Source: Asticcacaulis sp. MM231 (GTDB taxonomy: Bacteria; Pseudomonadota; Alphaproteobacteria; Caulobacterales; Caulobacteraceae). Taken from it: a stretch of DNA of 64,000 bases. Under the pieces are notes generated by a model. The model worked only from the letters and a program-made list of their open reading frames with translations. It searched no databases and had not been told where the DNA came from. The stretch spans positions 124,001 to 188,000 of the forward strand of contig NZ_OZ075110.1 of assembly GCF_964186625.1 (NCBI RefSeq), written 5' to 3'. Below, in pieces: positions 23,201 to 30,889 of the stretch (the stretch's first letter is position 1; each line of letters starts with the position of its first letter). Position numbers and translations under genes: made by a program.

Positions 23201-24692
23201 GATGCCAGGTATCAATTGGAAAATAGGTCCGTTGCCCATACATTTCTGGTCCGTGGCGCGAAGCCAGGCCCCCCGTAACATTGCCTATACCGAGAACCAC
23301 GGTAAACGGCTGTTGATAGGGAATATCGAACTCCATAGACTTATCAAGGTAGGCGCCATTGCCTGCCGCATAAGGATGGTTAATCGAGAGGATAATATAG
23401 CCAGCGCCTCGGTTTAGGGGATGTAGGGGCCGGGTCGCGCCCGGCTGGGTAAGTGTGGCGGTCTGAACAATAGTGTCGTCTATTTTCAAATTCAGGACAA
23501 ACGTACGTATCGAAACCCCATTTTCGCCGGTATCTACCCAGAAACGATGACCGTATATGTCATCCGTATAGTAATCAGTCGCACCGTCAAAATACTCCGT
23601 CACAGTTCCATTTGATGCCGTCGCATCATAAACGAGGGCATCAAATTTAAAATTCAGTTTTTTGCGATACTGATTGGGTATTCGAGCATTGCCGGACCAG
23701 ACCGCTCTAGTGGTCCCGGCATAGGCGAGTGTGGGATGCCTCCACCCGCCGGCCGGCTTGGCTTCTTCGATGAGCGTGAAACCCCCGGTAATGTCGTCAA
23801 CACTAGAAACCGGCTTGTTGTTGTTGATCCAGTTCAACAAATTGCCACTGTAAGAGGCGAGGAGTGAATCCGCACCTGATGCGTTGAACCCTTTGACTGT
23901 TGGCACCCCGCTGAGAGTACCAGCGGTCGCGCTGGTTTCGAACGTAGCTGTCAATGCGCCGGCAGTATAACCCATGCCAGTTGCCAAAGCCGTCCCCGCA
24001 ACATGGCTGTAAGATTTGTACGAAGGGTCAAACAGATAGGTTGCACCCGAGATTGTCGCGGCAACGACCGGCTGCAACAACGTGACAGATGTGGACGTCG
24101 AGGAGAATGGCGTGCCGGTGTCGGCGAGGTATTGGAGTAAGGAAGAGCTGTTGTATGTTCCGTCAGCCGCACGGAATCTAAACCAATCTGCCATCTCGTC
24201 CATTGAATGAGTAACGTCGACCAGACGATACTCAGCTGCGACGCCCCCACTTCTCAGAAGCTCCACCATGAGTTCAGTCTGATCGAAGGGCGTTCCGCTC
24301 TTATCAAGAAGAGTACCCAATATACCCTTTCCCGAACCGAACATTGTTTCTGTGTCTACCGAGTTGCGTACAAAGTCATAAACCCTATCGACGTAATCCC
24401 CAGGATTTGACGTAGCCGTTGCAACTCCCAATGCGTTTGCGAGCGAGAGAAATTCTGGCGGATAGACACTGCTTGCCGGCGATGCAGTGTGTGTTGTCGC
24501 GGATCCGTAATACGCCATGGCGTCTGACGGGGTGATCTGGACGCCCTGCCCTATCTTGAAACTTGGTGTCTCAATTGTTTGAGCCAGTACTGGGAGTCCG
24601 GACAGCGTGGCGCCCACTAGCCCGAGACCAGCCATGAGTGCCAGGTGATTGCAGGATTTCAAACCCTTTAATTTTGAATAGGTCCGCGACAT
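20235..24692 (-). CDS. Secreted transglutaminase-like / Rhs repeat protein (upstream half of a two-gene Rhs)
   Basis: About 1485 residues from ATG 24692 (MSRTYSKLKGLKSCNHLALM), with a signal peptide ending near LPVLAQ. The longer reading from 25112 is antisense to the preceding Gly-rich gene end and was rejected. The region around residues 60-180 resembles a transglutaminase fold (DYVDRVYDFVRNSV...FDQTELMVELLRSGGVAAEYRLVDV), but the position where active enzymes have the nucleophilic Cys reads TPFDQTEL, so it is probably inactive or structural. A long middle region with a Gly-rich break precedes classic YD/Rhs repeats in the last 500 residues. It lacks the Rhs core terminus, which is supplied by the next gene. 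The stop overlaps the next start (ATGA). Confidence 0.85.
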   Translation of the reverse strand: MSRTYSKLKGLKSCNHLALMAGLGLVGATLSGLPVLAQTIETPSFKIGQGVQITPSDAMAYYGSATTHTASPASSVYPPEFLSLANALGVATATSNPGDYVDRVYDFVRNSVDTETMFGSGKGILGTLLDKSGTPFDQTELMVELLRSGGVAAEYRLVDVTHSMDEMADWFRFRAADGTYNSSSLLQYLADTGTPFSSTSTSVTLLQPVVAATISGATYLFDPSYKSYSHVAGTALATGMGYTAGALTATFETSATAGTLSGVPTVKGFNASGADSLLASYSGNLLNWINNNKPVSSVDDITGGFTLIEEAKPAGGWRHPTLAYAGTTRAVWSGNARIPNQYRKKLNFKFDALVYDATASNGTVTEYFDGATDYYTDDIYGHRFWVDTGENGVSIRTFVLNLKIDDTIVQTATLTQPGATRPLHPLNRGAGYIILSINHPYAAGNGAYLDKSMEFDIPYQQPFTVVLGIGNVTGGLASRHGPEMYGQRTYFPIDTWHPDAATVARDSDNIVISGPSGLSLSDSGPFFRSDYIKTRVADAWLDQTSRMVQLQARIASGAVVQHAILGVSFGTPRLQADRPGNTTEVFNPVYENVAIINEYTHLSVDTAASVRSTIADTSTQTSLRQAIAAASATLEGSIYEQQAGLVDSTSTASRFAWANNFGNQDSCQRTALLTCASPVPLQMAMVDSVAATNLQWAYAQTAGRTLGIEVCCSGSTVSATGLGPGVASAAVGGFFQPNLFGRGNAWVTTSDDLTEFRHMVRDASALVKGGGGGGNVKSSREYDAKTAADILKDTFIDKSSELGVSLANGQFNLSQEPDLVVGDISRAGALWFQREFTGGEGATYGLPDGWTHNWDVSAQFSGSGNEAMGQGQGRAAVASLIAFYAMQDVYKSGPLATRNQVEALLINDWWRRQLDFNVLSVRRGQTLEQFVRVPTGTGNIWLSPAGSASSINVIGDRSVGWENNAFTRYWTYGGISVTWSGSGGDTINFINKDRPKYPGEAQDTTNAFVGNAEHRDAYFLPTSWVAANGQTVSFTYGLTGANLLTNVANTFGRQLTFTYADDGISGSIKDLTSVSDNAGQTVTFTRGQLGTRIYGNKGVTLDTVNLPGARTLKYEFVGNGVIWTGAPTVMQTSATPRIRQVYDSVEMAKEASSRSATLRIEYDNIWQVAKIYDGKAIAAPGERNATAFYIAPGRWGERQDPVGGTYEVYYDKLGNAETYIDELSRRTTAKYDSWHRVLTRTAPEGNVAKFTYDLKSNILESRSIAKPGSGLADRVVSATYDPTFNKPTSISDALNNVTDISYVQSGNGKGEILQVQRPSVLDAVSGTSVRPQITYTYTAAGLPETITSKVTAAETFVSKTAYDSYGNPVTIIADLSGLAETRSQTFNSLGDITVLDGPRSDIDDKTYKTYDQARHVIFEVGPDPDGTGGLPRSVIKHTYDLDGRETKTESGTGTATDGSDFIVKSFKRMTYDYAGNLIKTETVLP

Positions 24693-24807
24693 TATACACC
24701 CCAAAATCCATGCCCGGCAGTAAGGGCATTCGCTAAAAATATCTGTTCTTGACTTCCGGCCTTGCCGCGTGTGGCCGCAGAAACTCATACAAACTGGCCT
24801 GTGCAGG

Positions 24808-27288
24808 TTAGTAAGTACCCGTAATAGTTCCGGAATTGCTGATCGTGACGGCATATCCATTTTTCCGTACGGCGTACCCCGCCACACCGCCGGCACTGCT
24901 GAAGTCCTCGCCATAGCCGGTGGACCCCGCCGTCGCCGCACCGCCGCCTTTACCGGCGTTCCCCGCAGGAGAACTGGTTCCGCCGGCGCCTCCGCCACTT
25001 GTGGTACCCACGCTGCCAGAATTTCCAGTTCCACCGGAGCCGGTGGCGCCCGTGCCTGCTCCCCCGTTGGGGAAGCCGCCCCCGCCCCCGCCCCCACCCT
25101 TTTTGCCGGCACTTACGAGTGAATAGCTGCCGCCGCCGCCGCCGCCACCGCCGCCCTTCACTGAGCCCCCTGAAACGACAGTAATTGCTATCGGCGCCTG
25201 CACATATATCGCATCGCCACCCGCTCCCCCGGCTACACCCGCTACCGAAGCGCTTCCGTTGCCGCCCTTGCCACCGCCGCCGTATACATTTCCGGCGATT
25301 GTCAAAGTCAGCGTCACCCCTGATGGCCAGGTTCCCGTATCCAGGGCATTTCCACTTCCGCTGGTGCCGAGTATCGTCGTGCCGCTTGGCACTGTGAATT
25401 GATAAAGGACGTTCGCTGCGCCGACATATCCGCTGTTATTTGCGATGGTTCTCAAATTGCCGGCCGCAGTCAGCGTAATGGAATAAGTGGGCTGTGCTTG
25501 CACCGTGACCGTCACAGTTGCGGTAGAGCTGGTGCCGCCGGGCCCTGTAGCCGAATATGTGAAGGCATCAGAGCCTGTATAGCTTGCGGTCGGCGTATAA
25601 GTAGCTGTCGTGCCGCTAATTGATACAGAACCATGGGCAGGAGACGTAACCACAGCGACAGAGGTGTAGACACCGCTAGGCGTCAAGCTGACTGTTCCGG
25701 CCGTGTTGTAACTCACAGCGAGAGTTTTAGCTGATACGGTCGGTGCCGGAGGGTTGCCCACGGTGACCGTCACGGTCGCGGCAGAACTCGTGCCGCCGGG
25801 CCCTGTACCTGTATAGGTGAAGCTGTCCGAGCCATAGTAATCTGAGGTCGGGGTAAAGGTCGCGGTCGTGCCGCTAATTGATACAGAACCGTGGACAGGA
25901 GATGTAACCATTGCGACAGAGGTGTAGACCCCGCTAGGCGTCAAGCTGACCGTTCCGGCCGTGTTGTAACTCACAGCGAGAGTTTTAGCTGATACGGTCG
26001 GTGCCGGAGGGTTGCCCACGGTGACCGTCACGGTCGCGGCAGAACTCGTGCCGCCGGGCCCTGTACCTGTATAGGTGAAGCTGTCCGAGCCATAGTAATC
26101 TGAGGTCGGGGTAAAGGTCGCGGTCGTGCCGCTAATTGATACAGAACCGTGGACAGGAGATGTAACCATTGCGACAGAGGTGTAGACCCCGCTAGGCGTC
26201 AAGCTGACCGTTCCGGCCGTGTTGTAACTCACAGCGAGAGTTTTAGCTGATACGGTCGGTGCCGGAGGGTTGCCCACGGTGACCGTCACGGTCGCGGCAG
26301 AACTCGTGCCGCCGGGCCCTGTACCTGTATAGGTGAAGCTGTCCGAGCCATAGTAATCTGAGGTCGGGGTAAAGGTCGCGGTCGTGCCGCTAATTGATAC
26401 AGAACCGTGGACAGGAGATGTAACCATTGCGACAGAGGTGTAGACCCCGCTAGGCGTCAAGCTGACCGTTCCGGCCGTGTTGTAACTCACAGCGAGAGTT
26501 TTCGCTGATACTGTCGGTGCCGGAGGGTTGCCAATAGTTACGGTCACGGTCGCGGCAGAACTCGTGCCGCCGGGCCCTGTAGCTGTATAGGTGAATGAAT
26601 CCGAACCGTAAGCCGAAGCCGTTGGCGTGTAGGTCGCAGTGGTGCCACTAATATTGACGATACCCTTCGTCGGACTTGCAGCCAAAGACACTGAGGAATA
26701 AACGCCGCCAGGCGTTAGACTCACCGTTCCCGCGGTATTGAACGCTACCGACAAGGTCTTCGGGGTAACCGTTGGCGCGGGCGGCGCAGCGATGGTCACA
26801 GAGACCGCGCCCGTCGCCGTTGCACCAACTGCGTCTTTAATCGTGTAAGTGAATGCGTCGCTGCCGGCATTTCCGGAGGTTGGCGTATAGGTAATAGACG
26901 TTGCGCTAAAGGCGGTCGTACCTCTAGAAGCCGCCCCTACGGCTGTTACCGTCATACTGTCCCCATCAGCATCCGTATCATTTGATCTAGGGTCAAATGT
27001 AATCGCGGTCATGTAAGGTGTGGAGATCGTATCTATATTAGCTATGGGTGCGGAATTCCCGCGAGCGCTAACAACGCTCACACGATTTCCCGCCATGTCA
27101 TAGGTAAAACTTACCAGGCTTCCGTCCGGATACACTGCGGAGGTGACACGCCCCAAACTGTCATATGTGTAAGCACCGTTGCCGGCGTAGACTTCGCTCG
27201 GACAAGTCAGCAGGGCACAAATAACAAGAGCCAACAAAACTAAGGCACGAATCAAAAATTCACATACGGTTAAACAACTCTGCCCCAT
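24808..27288 (-). CDS. Secreted YD-repeat / Ig-like stalk protein with glycine-rich tip
   Basis: 826 residues: a signal peptide (MGQSCLTVCEFLIRALVLLA to about VYAG), a YD pair (AYTYDSLGRVTSAVYPDG, FTYDMAGNR), a cadherin-like domain (NIDTISTPY..., DTDADGDSMTV), then six Ig-like repeats of about 86 residues. Three of these are almost identical at DNA level. The C-terminal about 200 residues are extremely Gly-rich (GGGGKGGNG, KGGGGGGGGGS) and end GYAVRKNGYAVTISNSGTITG. That composition and ending resemble glycine-rich tips of phage tail fibres and adhesins. It is the first gene of the second Rhs locus, 115 bp upstream of the transglutaminase-like Rhs gene. It probably acts as a surface stalk or receptor-binding partner. 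Confidence 0.8.
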   Translation of the reverse strand: MGQSCLTVCEFLIRALVLLALVICALLTCPSEVYAGNGAYTYDSLGRVTSAVYPDGSLVSFTYDMAGNRVSVVSARGNSAPIANIDTISTPYMTAITFDPRSNDTDADGDSMTVTAVGAASRGTTAFSATSITYTPTSGNAGSDAFTYTIKDAVGATATGAVSVTIAAPPAPTVTPKTLSVAFNTAGTVSLTPGGVYSSVSLAASPTKGIVNISGTTATYTPTASAYGSDSFTYTATGPGGTSSAATVTVTIGNPPAPTVSAKTLAVSYNTAGTVSLTPSGVYTSVAMVTSPVHGSVSISGTTATFTPTSDYYGSDSFTYTGTGPGGTSSAATVTVTVGNPPAPTVSAKTLAVSYNTAGTVSLTPSGVYTSVAMVTSPVHGSVSISGTTATFTPTSDYYGSDSFTYTGTGPGGTSSAATVTVTVGNPPAPTVSAKTLAVSYNTAGTVSLTPSGVYTSVAMVTSPVHGSVSISGTTATFTPTSDYYGSDSFTYTGTGPGGTSSAATVTVTVGNPPAPTVSAKTLAVSYNTAGTVSLTPSGVYTSVAVVTSPAHGSVSISGTTATYTPTASYTGSDAFTYSATGPGGTSSTATVTVTVQAQPTYSITLTAAGNLRTIANNSGYVGAANVLYQFTVPSGTTILGTSGSGNALDTGTWPSGVTLTLTIAGNVYGGGGKGGNGSASVAGVAGGAGGDAIYVQAPIAITVVSGGSVKGGGGGGGGGSYSLVSAGKKGGGGGGGGFPNGGAGTGATGSGGTGNSGSVGTTSGGGAGGTSSPAGNAGKGGGAATAGSTGYGEDFSSAGGVAGYAVRKNGYAVTISNSGTITGTY
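25743..26516. repeat. Three tandem 258-bp repeats encoding Ig-like domains
   Basis: Units at 25743-26000, 26001-26258 and 26259-26516. The first two read identically and the third differs by only a couple of bases near its end. Each encodes one 86-residue Ig-like repeat. Diverged copies continue on both sides. Near identity, including silent positions, implies recent duplication or ongoing gene conversion. Confidence 0.93.
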
Positions 27289-27625
27289 GTAACCCCCAAC
27301 CCAGCATTACCCCGGGCTAAATTACATTCACCCACAATGCCTAAGCGTAATTACACATTAAGGCTTCCGCACTGTCAAGAATTAAGGTAATATTTCACCT
27401 TTGAAATGTTTGACTTTCCGACAACTGTTGAATTTCCTAAGTAAGCGATGGGGTGGACGCTTCCTCTCTTGCTTGGTCCCCAATGACTGAACATTAAGGG
27501 GGCACAGGATTACGGCAGCCGGAACGTTTGGCCAACGTCGCAGAGCCCACCCTGGGTGGACACCTCCATCGCACAATAAATATTATGGTAAATTAATGTT
27601 ATATATCAATTGCTTACGCATATTT
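27289..27625. other. Intergenic region with a MITE-like inverted repeat
   Basis: No convincing gene. Contains an imperfect inverted pair CGATGGGGTGGACGC (27446-27460) and GGGTGGACACCTCCATCG (27555-27572) about 126 bp apart, which could be the ends of a small non-autonomous element or IS remnant. The rest includes the promoter region of the secreted Ig-repeat gene. Confidence 0.4.
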
Positions 27626-27997
27626 CTACGTTTCGTCGGCTATAAAGATTGGCGCAATCCTCTCTAAAACCTCGTCGACGATAAAACTTGGAAGCTTTTC
27701 GACATATGACACTTTGCGCTCTGCCGACTTAAAATCTACGGCTCTAATTTGCATTAGGTCGATCACACCGGTCGTCTTCGTGCCGGCACCGGAGAGCGAC
27801 ACCTGGAAGCCGACGTTGCGTGCCAGATTGGCCGTGGTACTGATCGGCGCCACATAGATCAGGTTTGTCATCCGATTATAGGCATCCGGGGAAATTACGA
27901 TCGCGAAATGCTCATATTTCATTTCCTGGCCCGCGGCCGGCGAAAAATTCAAATGCCAGATGTCCCCTCGCTTCGGGTGCTTAACACCAGGAGGCAT
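27626..27997 (-). CDS. mazF: MazF/PemK-type endoribonuclease toxin
   Basis: A 123-residue protein with MazF/PemK features: the N-terminal HPKRGDIWHLNFSPAAGQE (the RGDIW..F.P..G.E motif), the central strand block HFAIVISPDAYN...YVAPIST and the C-terminal TGVIDLMQIRAVDF (a TG.VD..Q....D..R motif). MazF toxins cleave mRNA at short sequences when the antitoxin is lost. Its ATG overlaps the antitoxin stop by one base (TGATG), the usual coupling. The length is normal and the gene intact, so the pair is probably functional. Confidence 0.9.
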   Translation of the reverse strand: MPPGVKHPKRGDIWHLNFSPAAGQEMKYEHFAIVISPDAYNRMTNLIYVAPISTTANLARNVGFQVSLSGAGTKTTGVIDLMQIRAVDFKSAERKVSYVEKLPSFIVDEVLERIAPIFIADET

Positions 27998-28296
27998 CAG
28001 ATTTCATTCCCAGTCGGACGCATTTGCTCCCAGGCGGCATGGTCGTTACTGAGGTCCAGCTGGTCCGGCATTTCGGCAAGGAGCTCCGTCAAAGAATATT
28101 TGCGTCTCGCCTGCGTCATGGGAATAATCACCTGCTCGCCGGTTTTCGTATAGGCGATCTTTGCAACGGAGCCGTCCGTGACATGCAATGCGGCGGCATT
28201 GGCACTCGGCCAAATTACCGATAGCGAGCCCCCTGTCTTCCGAAACTTGACCTCGGTGATGGGCCGGCTCTCATCTATTTCCAATGCACGGCTCAT
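27997..28296 (-). CDS. mazE: MazE/PemI-type antitoxin
   Basis: 99 residues starting MSRALEIDESRPITEV at 28296, with GGAAAGG upstream. A longer reading from 28332 adds MLNIVKLERQQT and lacks a ribosome site. The N-terminal AbrB/SpoVT-like beta region (EVKFRKTGGSLSVIWPSANA) binds operator DNA. The C-terminal acidic helix (LTELLAEMPDQLDLSNDHAAWEQM) is the usual toxin-wrapping tail. It lies directly upstream of mazF with a 1-nt stop/start overlap and presumably autoregulates the operon. Confidence 0.85.
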   Translation of the reverse strand: MSRALEIDESRPITEVKFRKTGGSLSVIWPSANAAALHVTDGSVAKIAYTKTGEQVIIPMTQARRKYSLTELLAEMPDQLDLSNDHAAWEQMRPTGNEI

Positions 28297-28416
28297 CGTC
28301 TGCTGCCTTTCCAGTTTAACAATGTTCAACATAATTCAAGTTGAACAAAAATTCAACCCTTCCCTCTGGAACCGCCAGACCGTAACAAATTTTCCAAAGT
28401 GTTTAATATGGATTTT

Positions 28417-28445
28417 TTGACAACTCTCTGACTTTCCTGCATAAT
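28417..28445 (+). promoter_or_regulatory. Sigma70-type promoter
   Basis: TTGACA (28417-28422), a 17-bp spacer, and CATAAT (28440-28445), about 30 bp upstream of the WGR-fragment start. Close to consensus, so the vestigial gene may still be transcribed. Confidence 0.6.
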
Positions 28446-28475
28446 TTATCTGACACGATGCTTGGAACTGCGATC

Positions 28476-28595
28476 ATGGCCATTAGATTTTTTCGTATCG
28501 ATCCCGGCAAGAGCATGGCGCGGCTCTACGAACTGGATATTCAGACCGGACTGTTCGGGGATGGCCACCACTCTGCCCTGCTGAAACCGAGATAG
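28476..28595 (+). pseudogene. WGR-domain protein fragment
   Basis: A 39-codon frame, MAIRFFRIDPGKSMARLYEL...QTGLFGDG, matches the first half of WGR domains (..RIDP..NMARFY.L..Q..LFG...), which occur in nucleic-acid-binding and DNA-repair-associated proteins. The expected WGRIG core is missing; the frame diverges at HHSALLKPR and stops. It is therefore a truncated remnant, too short to fold as a full domain. It lies between mazEF and hipBA, behind a good promoter. Confidence 0.6.
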
Positions 28596-28898
28596 GCGTC
28601 GCTCACAGGCGAGTAAAACCTGATTTCTGAATTATTTCAATGATTTAGTTCTGTAAAATTCCTATTTTCTGAAGCTTTTCAATAACTTGCTTATCGTCAC
28701 ATTCTGCGCGTGTTCGCCGAGAACCCCATTCCTACCACAATCGCTATAGCCGGTTCCTCTTGCCGAAATGTAGAGATTGTTCTTCGTGCCAAATTTCTCA
28801 TTTTGAGTCGTACCATTTTTCTCATTTCACGCCGCATGAAATTTCTCTATTTCAGCGCACGAGGCTTTCCCGCTTATTGTAAGCGACAGCCATAACGT
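28596..28898. other. Intergenic, three short TTTCTC-type repeats
   Basis: No gene recognised. Between about 28790 and 28860 there are three related AT-rich motifs (AAATTTCTCATTTT, ATTTTTCTCATTTC, AAATTTCTCTATTTC) spaced about 23-35 bp. They could be the end of a decayed IS or protein-binding iterons. Confidence 0.35.
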
Positions 28899-30146
28899 CT
28901 AAGCGGCCAAAGCCTTCGCCTTATCAGAATGCTCGAATGCCGTTTCCATGCGCTCTATTTGCTTCGCCGTCGCGCCCTTCGATTTCGCAGTGGCAGCCCA
29001 ATGATCGACAGCGGTTGCAACCTCGCGGCTGATTTGCCTGGCCTGCTTTACATCCATATTGAAATACGGCCCGACCTCCCAAGCGAGGTCTAAGTCGCAC
29101 GTACCGTCGTCGCCATCGATGGCCGTGGTGAGAATGCGTGGCTTGAGGTCGACTGGGACCGGATTGAGATCATACGCCGGCGACAACGTCCACCCAATAT
29201 TCCCGCTCCACAGGAACCCATGGTTTCTGAGATGGTCGTCAACATTCGAAATCAGGATATTGAAAATCATACGCCGGTAAAGCTGGCGCACATCGGCTTT
29301 TGTATTGGCACCATTGTGGGTGAGCGCCTCCACGAGATCAGGATAGCTCGCCCGCTCGCCATCCTTTAGCGCGAGCATGGACATCGCCGATAGAAACGGC
29401 ACACGTCGCTCGCCCATCCGGTCAAAGCGCTTTGAGATCAGCACCTGCTTATTCGCGACTTCCTCAAGGCGGTGTTCTGCAACCGTGATACCGGCCTCGC
29501 CGGCTAACGTCAGGGCCACGCTCTCCCACAACTCGATGCTATAGGCGTCGGACTCCTTCGGAAACTTGGCAATGGACAAGGCCCCTGCCGTGTCGACAAC
29601 AGACGCCTTCGGCCGCGCCCCGCCCAATGACGAGCCTGGCGCGAAGATCATCAACAGATCCTCGTCGGTCTCTTCGTCACGTAAAATGCGCTCCGTTACG
29701 CCCAACAATTCGGCGAGATGCACCAGGCCCGGCACACCTTTGGCCAGAGGCGTTTGAAAGGCGTCGTCCCCCCCGCACTTGAACCGCATCGCACCAAGAC
29801 GAGCAAAGTCGGAGACACCCAACAGAAAATCCGTTTCCCGTAGCGTCCGGGGCACCCTACCCTCAGCGTTTGCCCGCCGACGTTCCGAACGTTGCATAAG
29901 TTGCCGCCCCCAAGTGTCGGGCGCGGAATCACCCAGTGATCCGAACATGGCTCTGTCGGCCTGGGGGTAAAACCGACCACGCGTCAATTGAAGAGCAGGT
30001 TCCAAAGAGAATGCCTTGTCGTTCCCGATCCAGGCACCTGCGTACTCAAAACTGACAGACTGTCCACGCGGCCCGTCAATCAGGTGCATGGTCCCAATGC
30101 GCTCGGTCACGCCGTTAATTTCGCCATGAACCTCAATGTCAGACAT
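28899..30146 (-). CDS. hipA: HipA-family serine/threonine kinase toxin
   Basis: 415 residues from ATG 30146 (MSDIEVHGEINGVTERIG); an upstream in-frame start at 30215 reads back through the antitoxin gene. It has a HipA N-terminal subdomain (residues 1-130), a P-loop-like SSLGGARPKASV (172-183), the catalytic loop NVDDHLRNHG (301-310; catalytic Asp303 by analogy with NTDRH in E. coli HipA) and the metal-binding SPAYDLNPV (D326). HipA toxins phosphorylate targets such as aminoacyl-tRNA synthetases and slow growth. All key residues are present, so the kinase looks functional, although its antitoxin gene is frameshifted. Overlaps hipB by 8 nt. Confidence 0.92.
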   Translation of the reverse strand: MSDIEVHGEINGVTERIGTMHLIDGPRGQSVSFEYAGAWIGNDKAFSLEPALQLTRGRFYPQADRAMFGSLGDSAPDTWGRQLMQRSERRRANAEGRVPRTLRETDFLLGVSDFARLGAMRFKCGGDDAFQTPLAKGVPGLVHLAELLGVTERILRDEETDEDLLMIFAPGSSLGGARPKASVVDTAGALSIAKFPKESDAYSIELWESVALTLAGEAGITVAEHRLEEVANKQVLISKRFDRMGERRVPFLSAMSMLALKDGERASYPDLVEALTHNGANTKADVRQLYRRMIFNILISNVDDHLRNHGFLWSGNIGWTLSPAYDLNPVPVDLKPRILTTAIDGDDGTCDLDLAWEVGPYFNMDVKQARQISREVATAVDHWAATAKSKGATAKQIERMETAFEHSDKAKALAA

Positions 30147-30464
30147 TGCGTGGCCGCGTTTTGGTGGTGGCGCGGGCGGGTAAGGATTGGCGGAGCAGGT
30201 CTTGACCGATTTCATCGTCGGCCAATGAGCCTATATTGCCGAGTGCATCAAGCATCCCTAAGGCATTCAACACCGAGGCATAAATGCCTATACCAACGCC
30301 GGCGTCGCCCTCCTCATTCGCCTGAGCGTGGGACGGCTGGTAAAAGCACGCTCCGCGACGACTTCAGCAGGCAGATTCCGCCGCAGCCTGGCCTCCTTTA
30401 TGTTAAGGCCAAGAGTAACAAGCGCTTTTCGTACGCCAAGCGAGGGCCTATGAGGCGACGGCAT
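30139..30464 (-). pseudogene. hipB: HipB-family antitoxin, single-base frameshift
   Basis: Starts MPSPHRPSLGVRKALVTLG at 30464. The helix-turn-helix region is in frame (IKEARLRRNLPAEVVAERAFTSRPTL) until about 30310, where one base is missing in the run CGAATGAGGAGGGC. Past that point the correct sequence is in the next frame (EEGDAGVGIGIYASVLNAL, then ...LPARATTKTRPRNV) and ends at 30139, overlapping hipA by 8 nt. The total of 326 nt is one short of a multiple of three, as expected for a 1-nt loss. As read, the protein loses its C-terminal half. Either a real mutation or a sequencing error. Confidence 0.8.
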
Positions 30465-30539
30465 TGTAAACATCCTGTTCCATAAGAGCGGATTTATGTA
30501 ACACGATATTTCCAACAAAACAATAAGACCGAAGGCCAG

Positions 30540-30889
30540 CCAAGAGTCTATCACGGTTCTTGGTGAATACCGTGACGTCCCAGATCGGTGCGTCCATAGA
30601 CAAGCCGACGAACCATCGGAACAGCAAATTGTAGTCCATCTGCTCCATCAGCTGGCGCTCCGAGCGGATCGTGTAGAAGGGCTGCAACAACAGGGAGCGC
30701 AGCAGCTTCTCCGGCGGGATCGATGGGCGGCCGATGGCTGAATACATCGCCTCGAAATCAGGGGGACAGAACTTCCAACGCCTCGTCGACAATCGCGCAG
30801 ATGGACCGCAGCGGAGGGTTTGTCGGGACGCGTGCTTCGCAGCTCACATAAGAAAACAGACCCGCCGTCTGGATATCACTGCCGCGCAT
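30540..30889 (-). pseudogene. Broken IS5-family transposase remnant
   Basis: The N-terminal part starts MRGSDIQTAGLFSYV at 30889 and aligns with the intact IS5 transposase of this window (MRGSDSRSGSLFSYV), then shifts frame near 30760 (after EVLSP). It continues as FEAMYSAIGRPSIPPEKLL and LMEQMDYNLLFRWFVGLSMD to TKNRDRLL, ending at about 30540. No catalytic core remains. The remnant abuts the hipBA promoter region. A possible degenerate terminal repeat (ATTCAACAGAGTG) lies near 30980-30993. Confidence 0.85.

Noticed and set aside
25743..26516. CRISPR-like array from periodic repeats
   Set aside because: The 258-bp period is in frame and encodes Ig-like domains; there are no short spacers.
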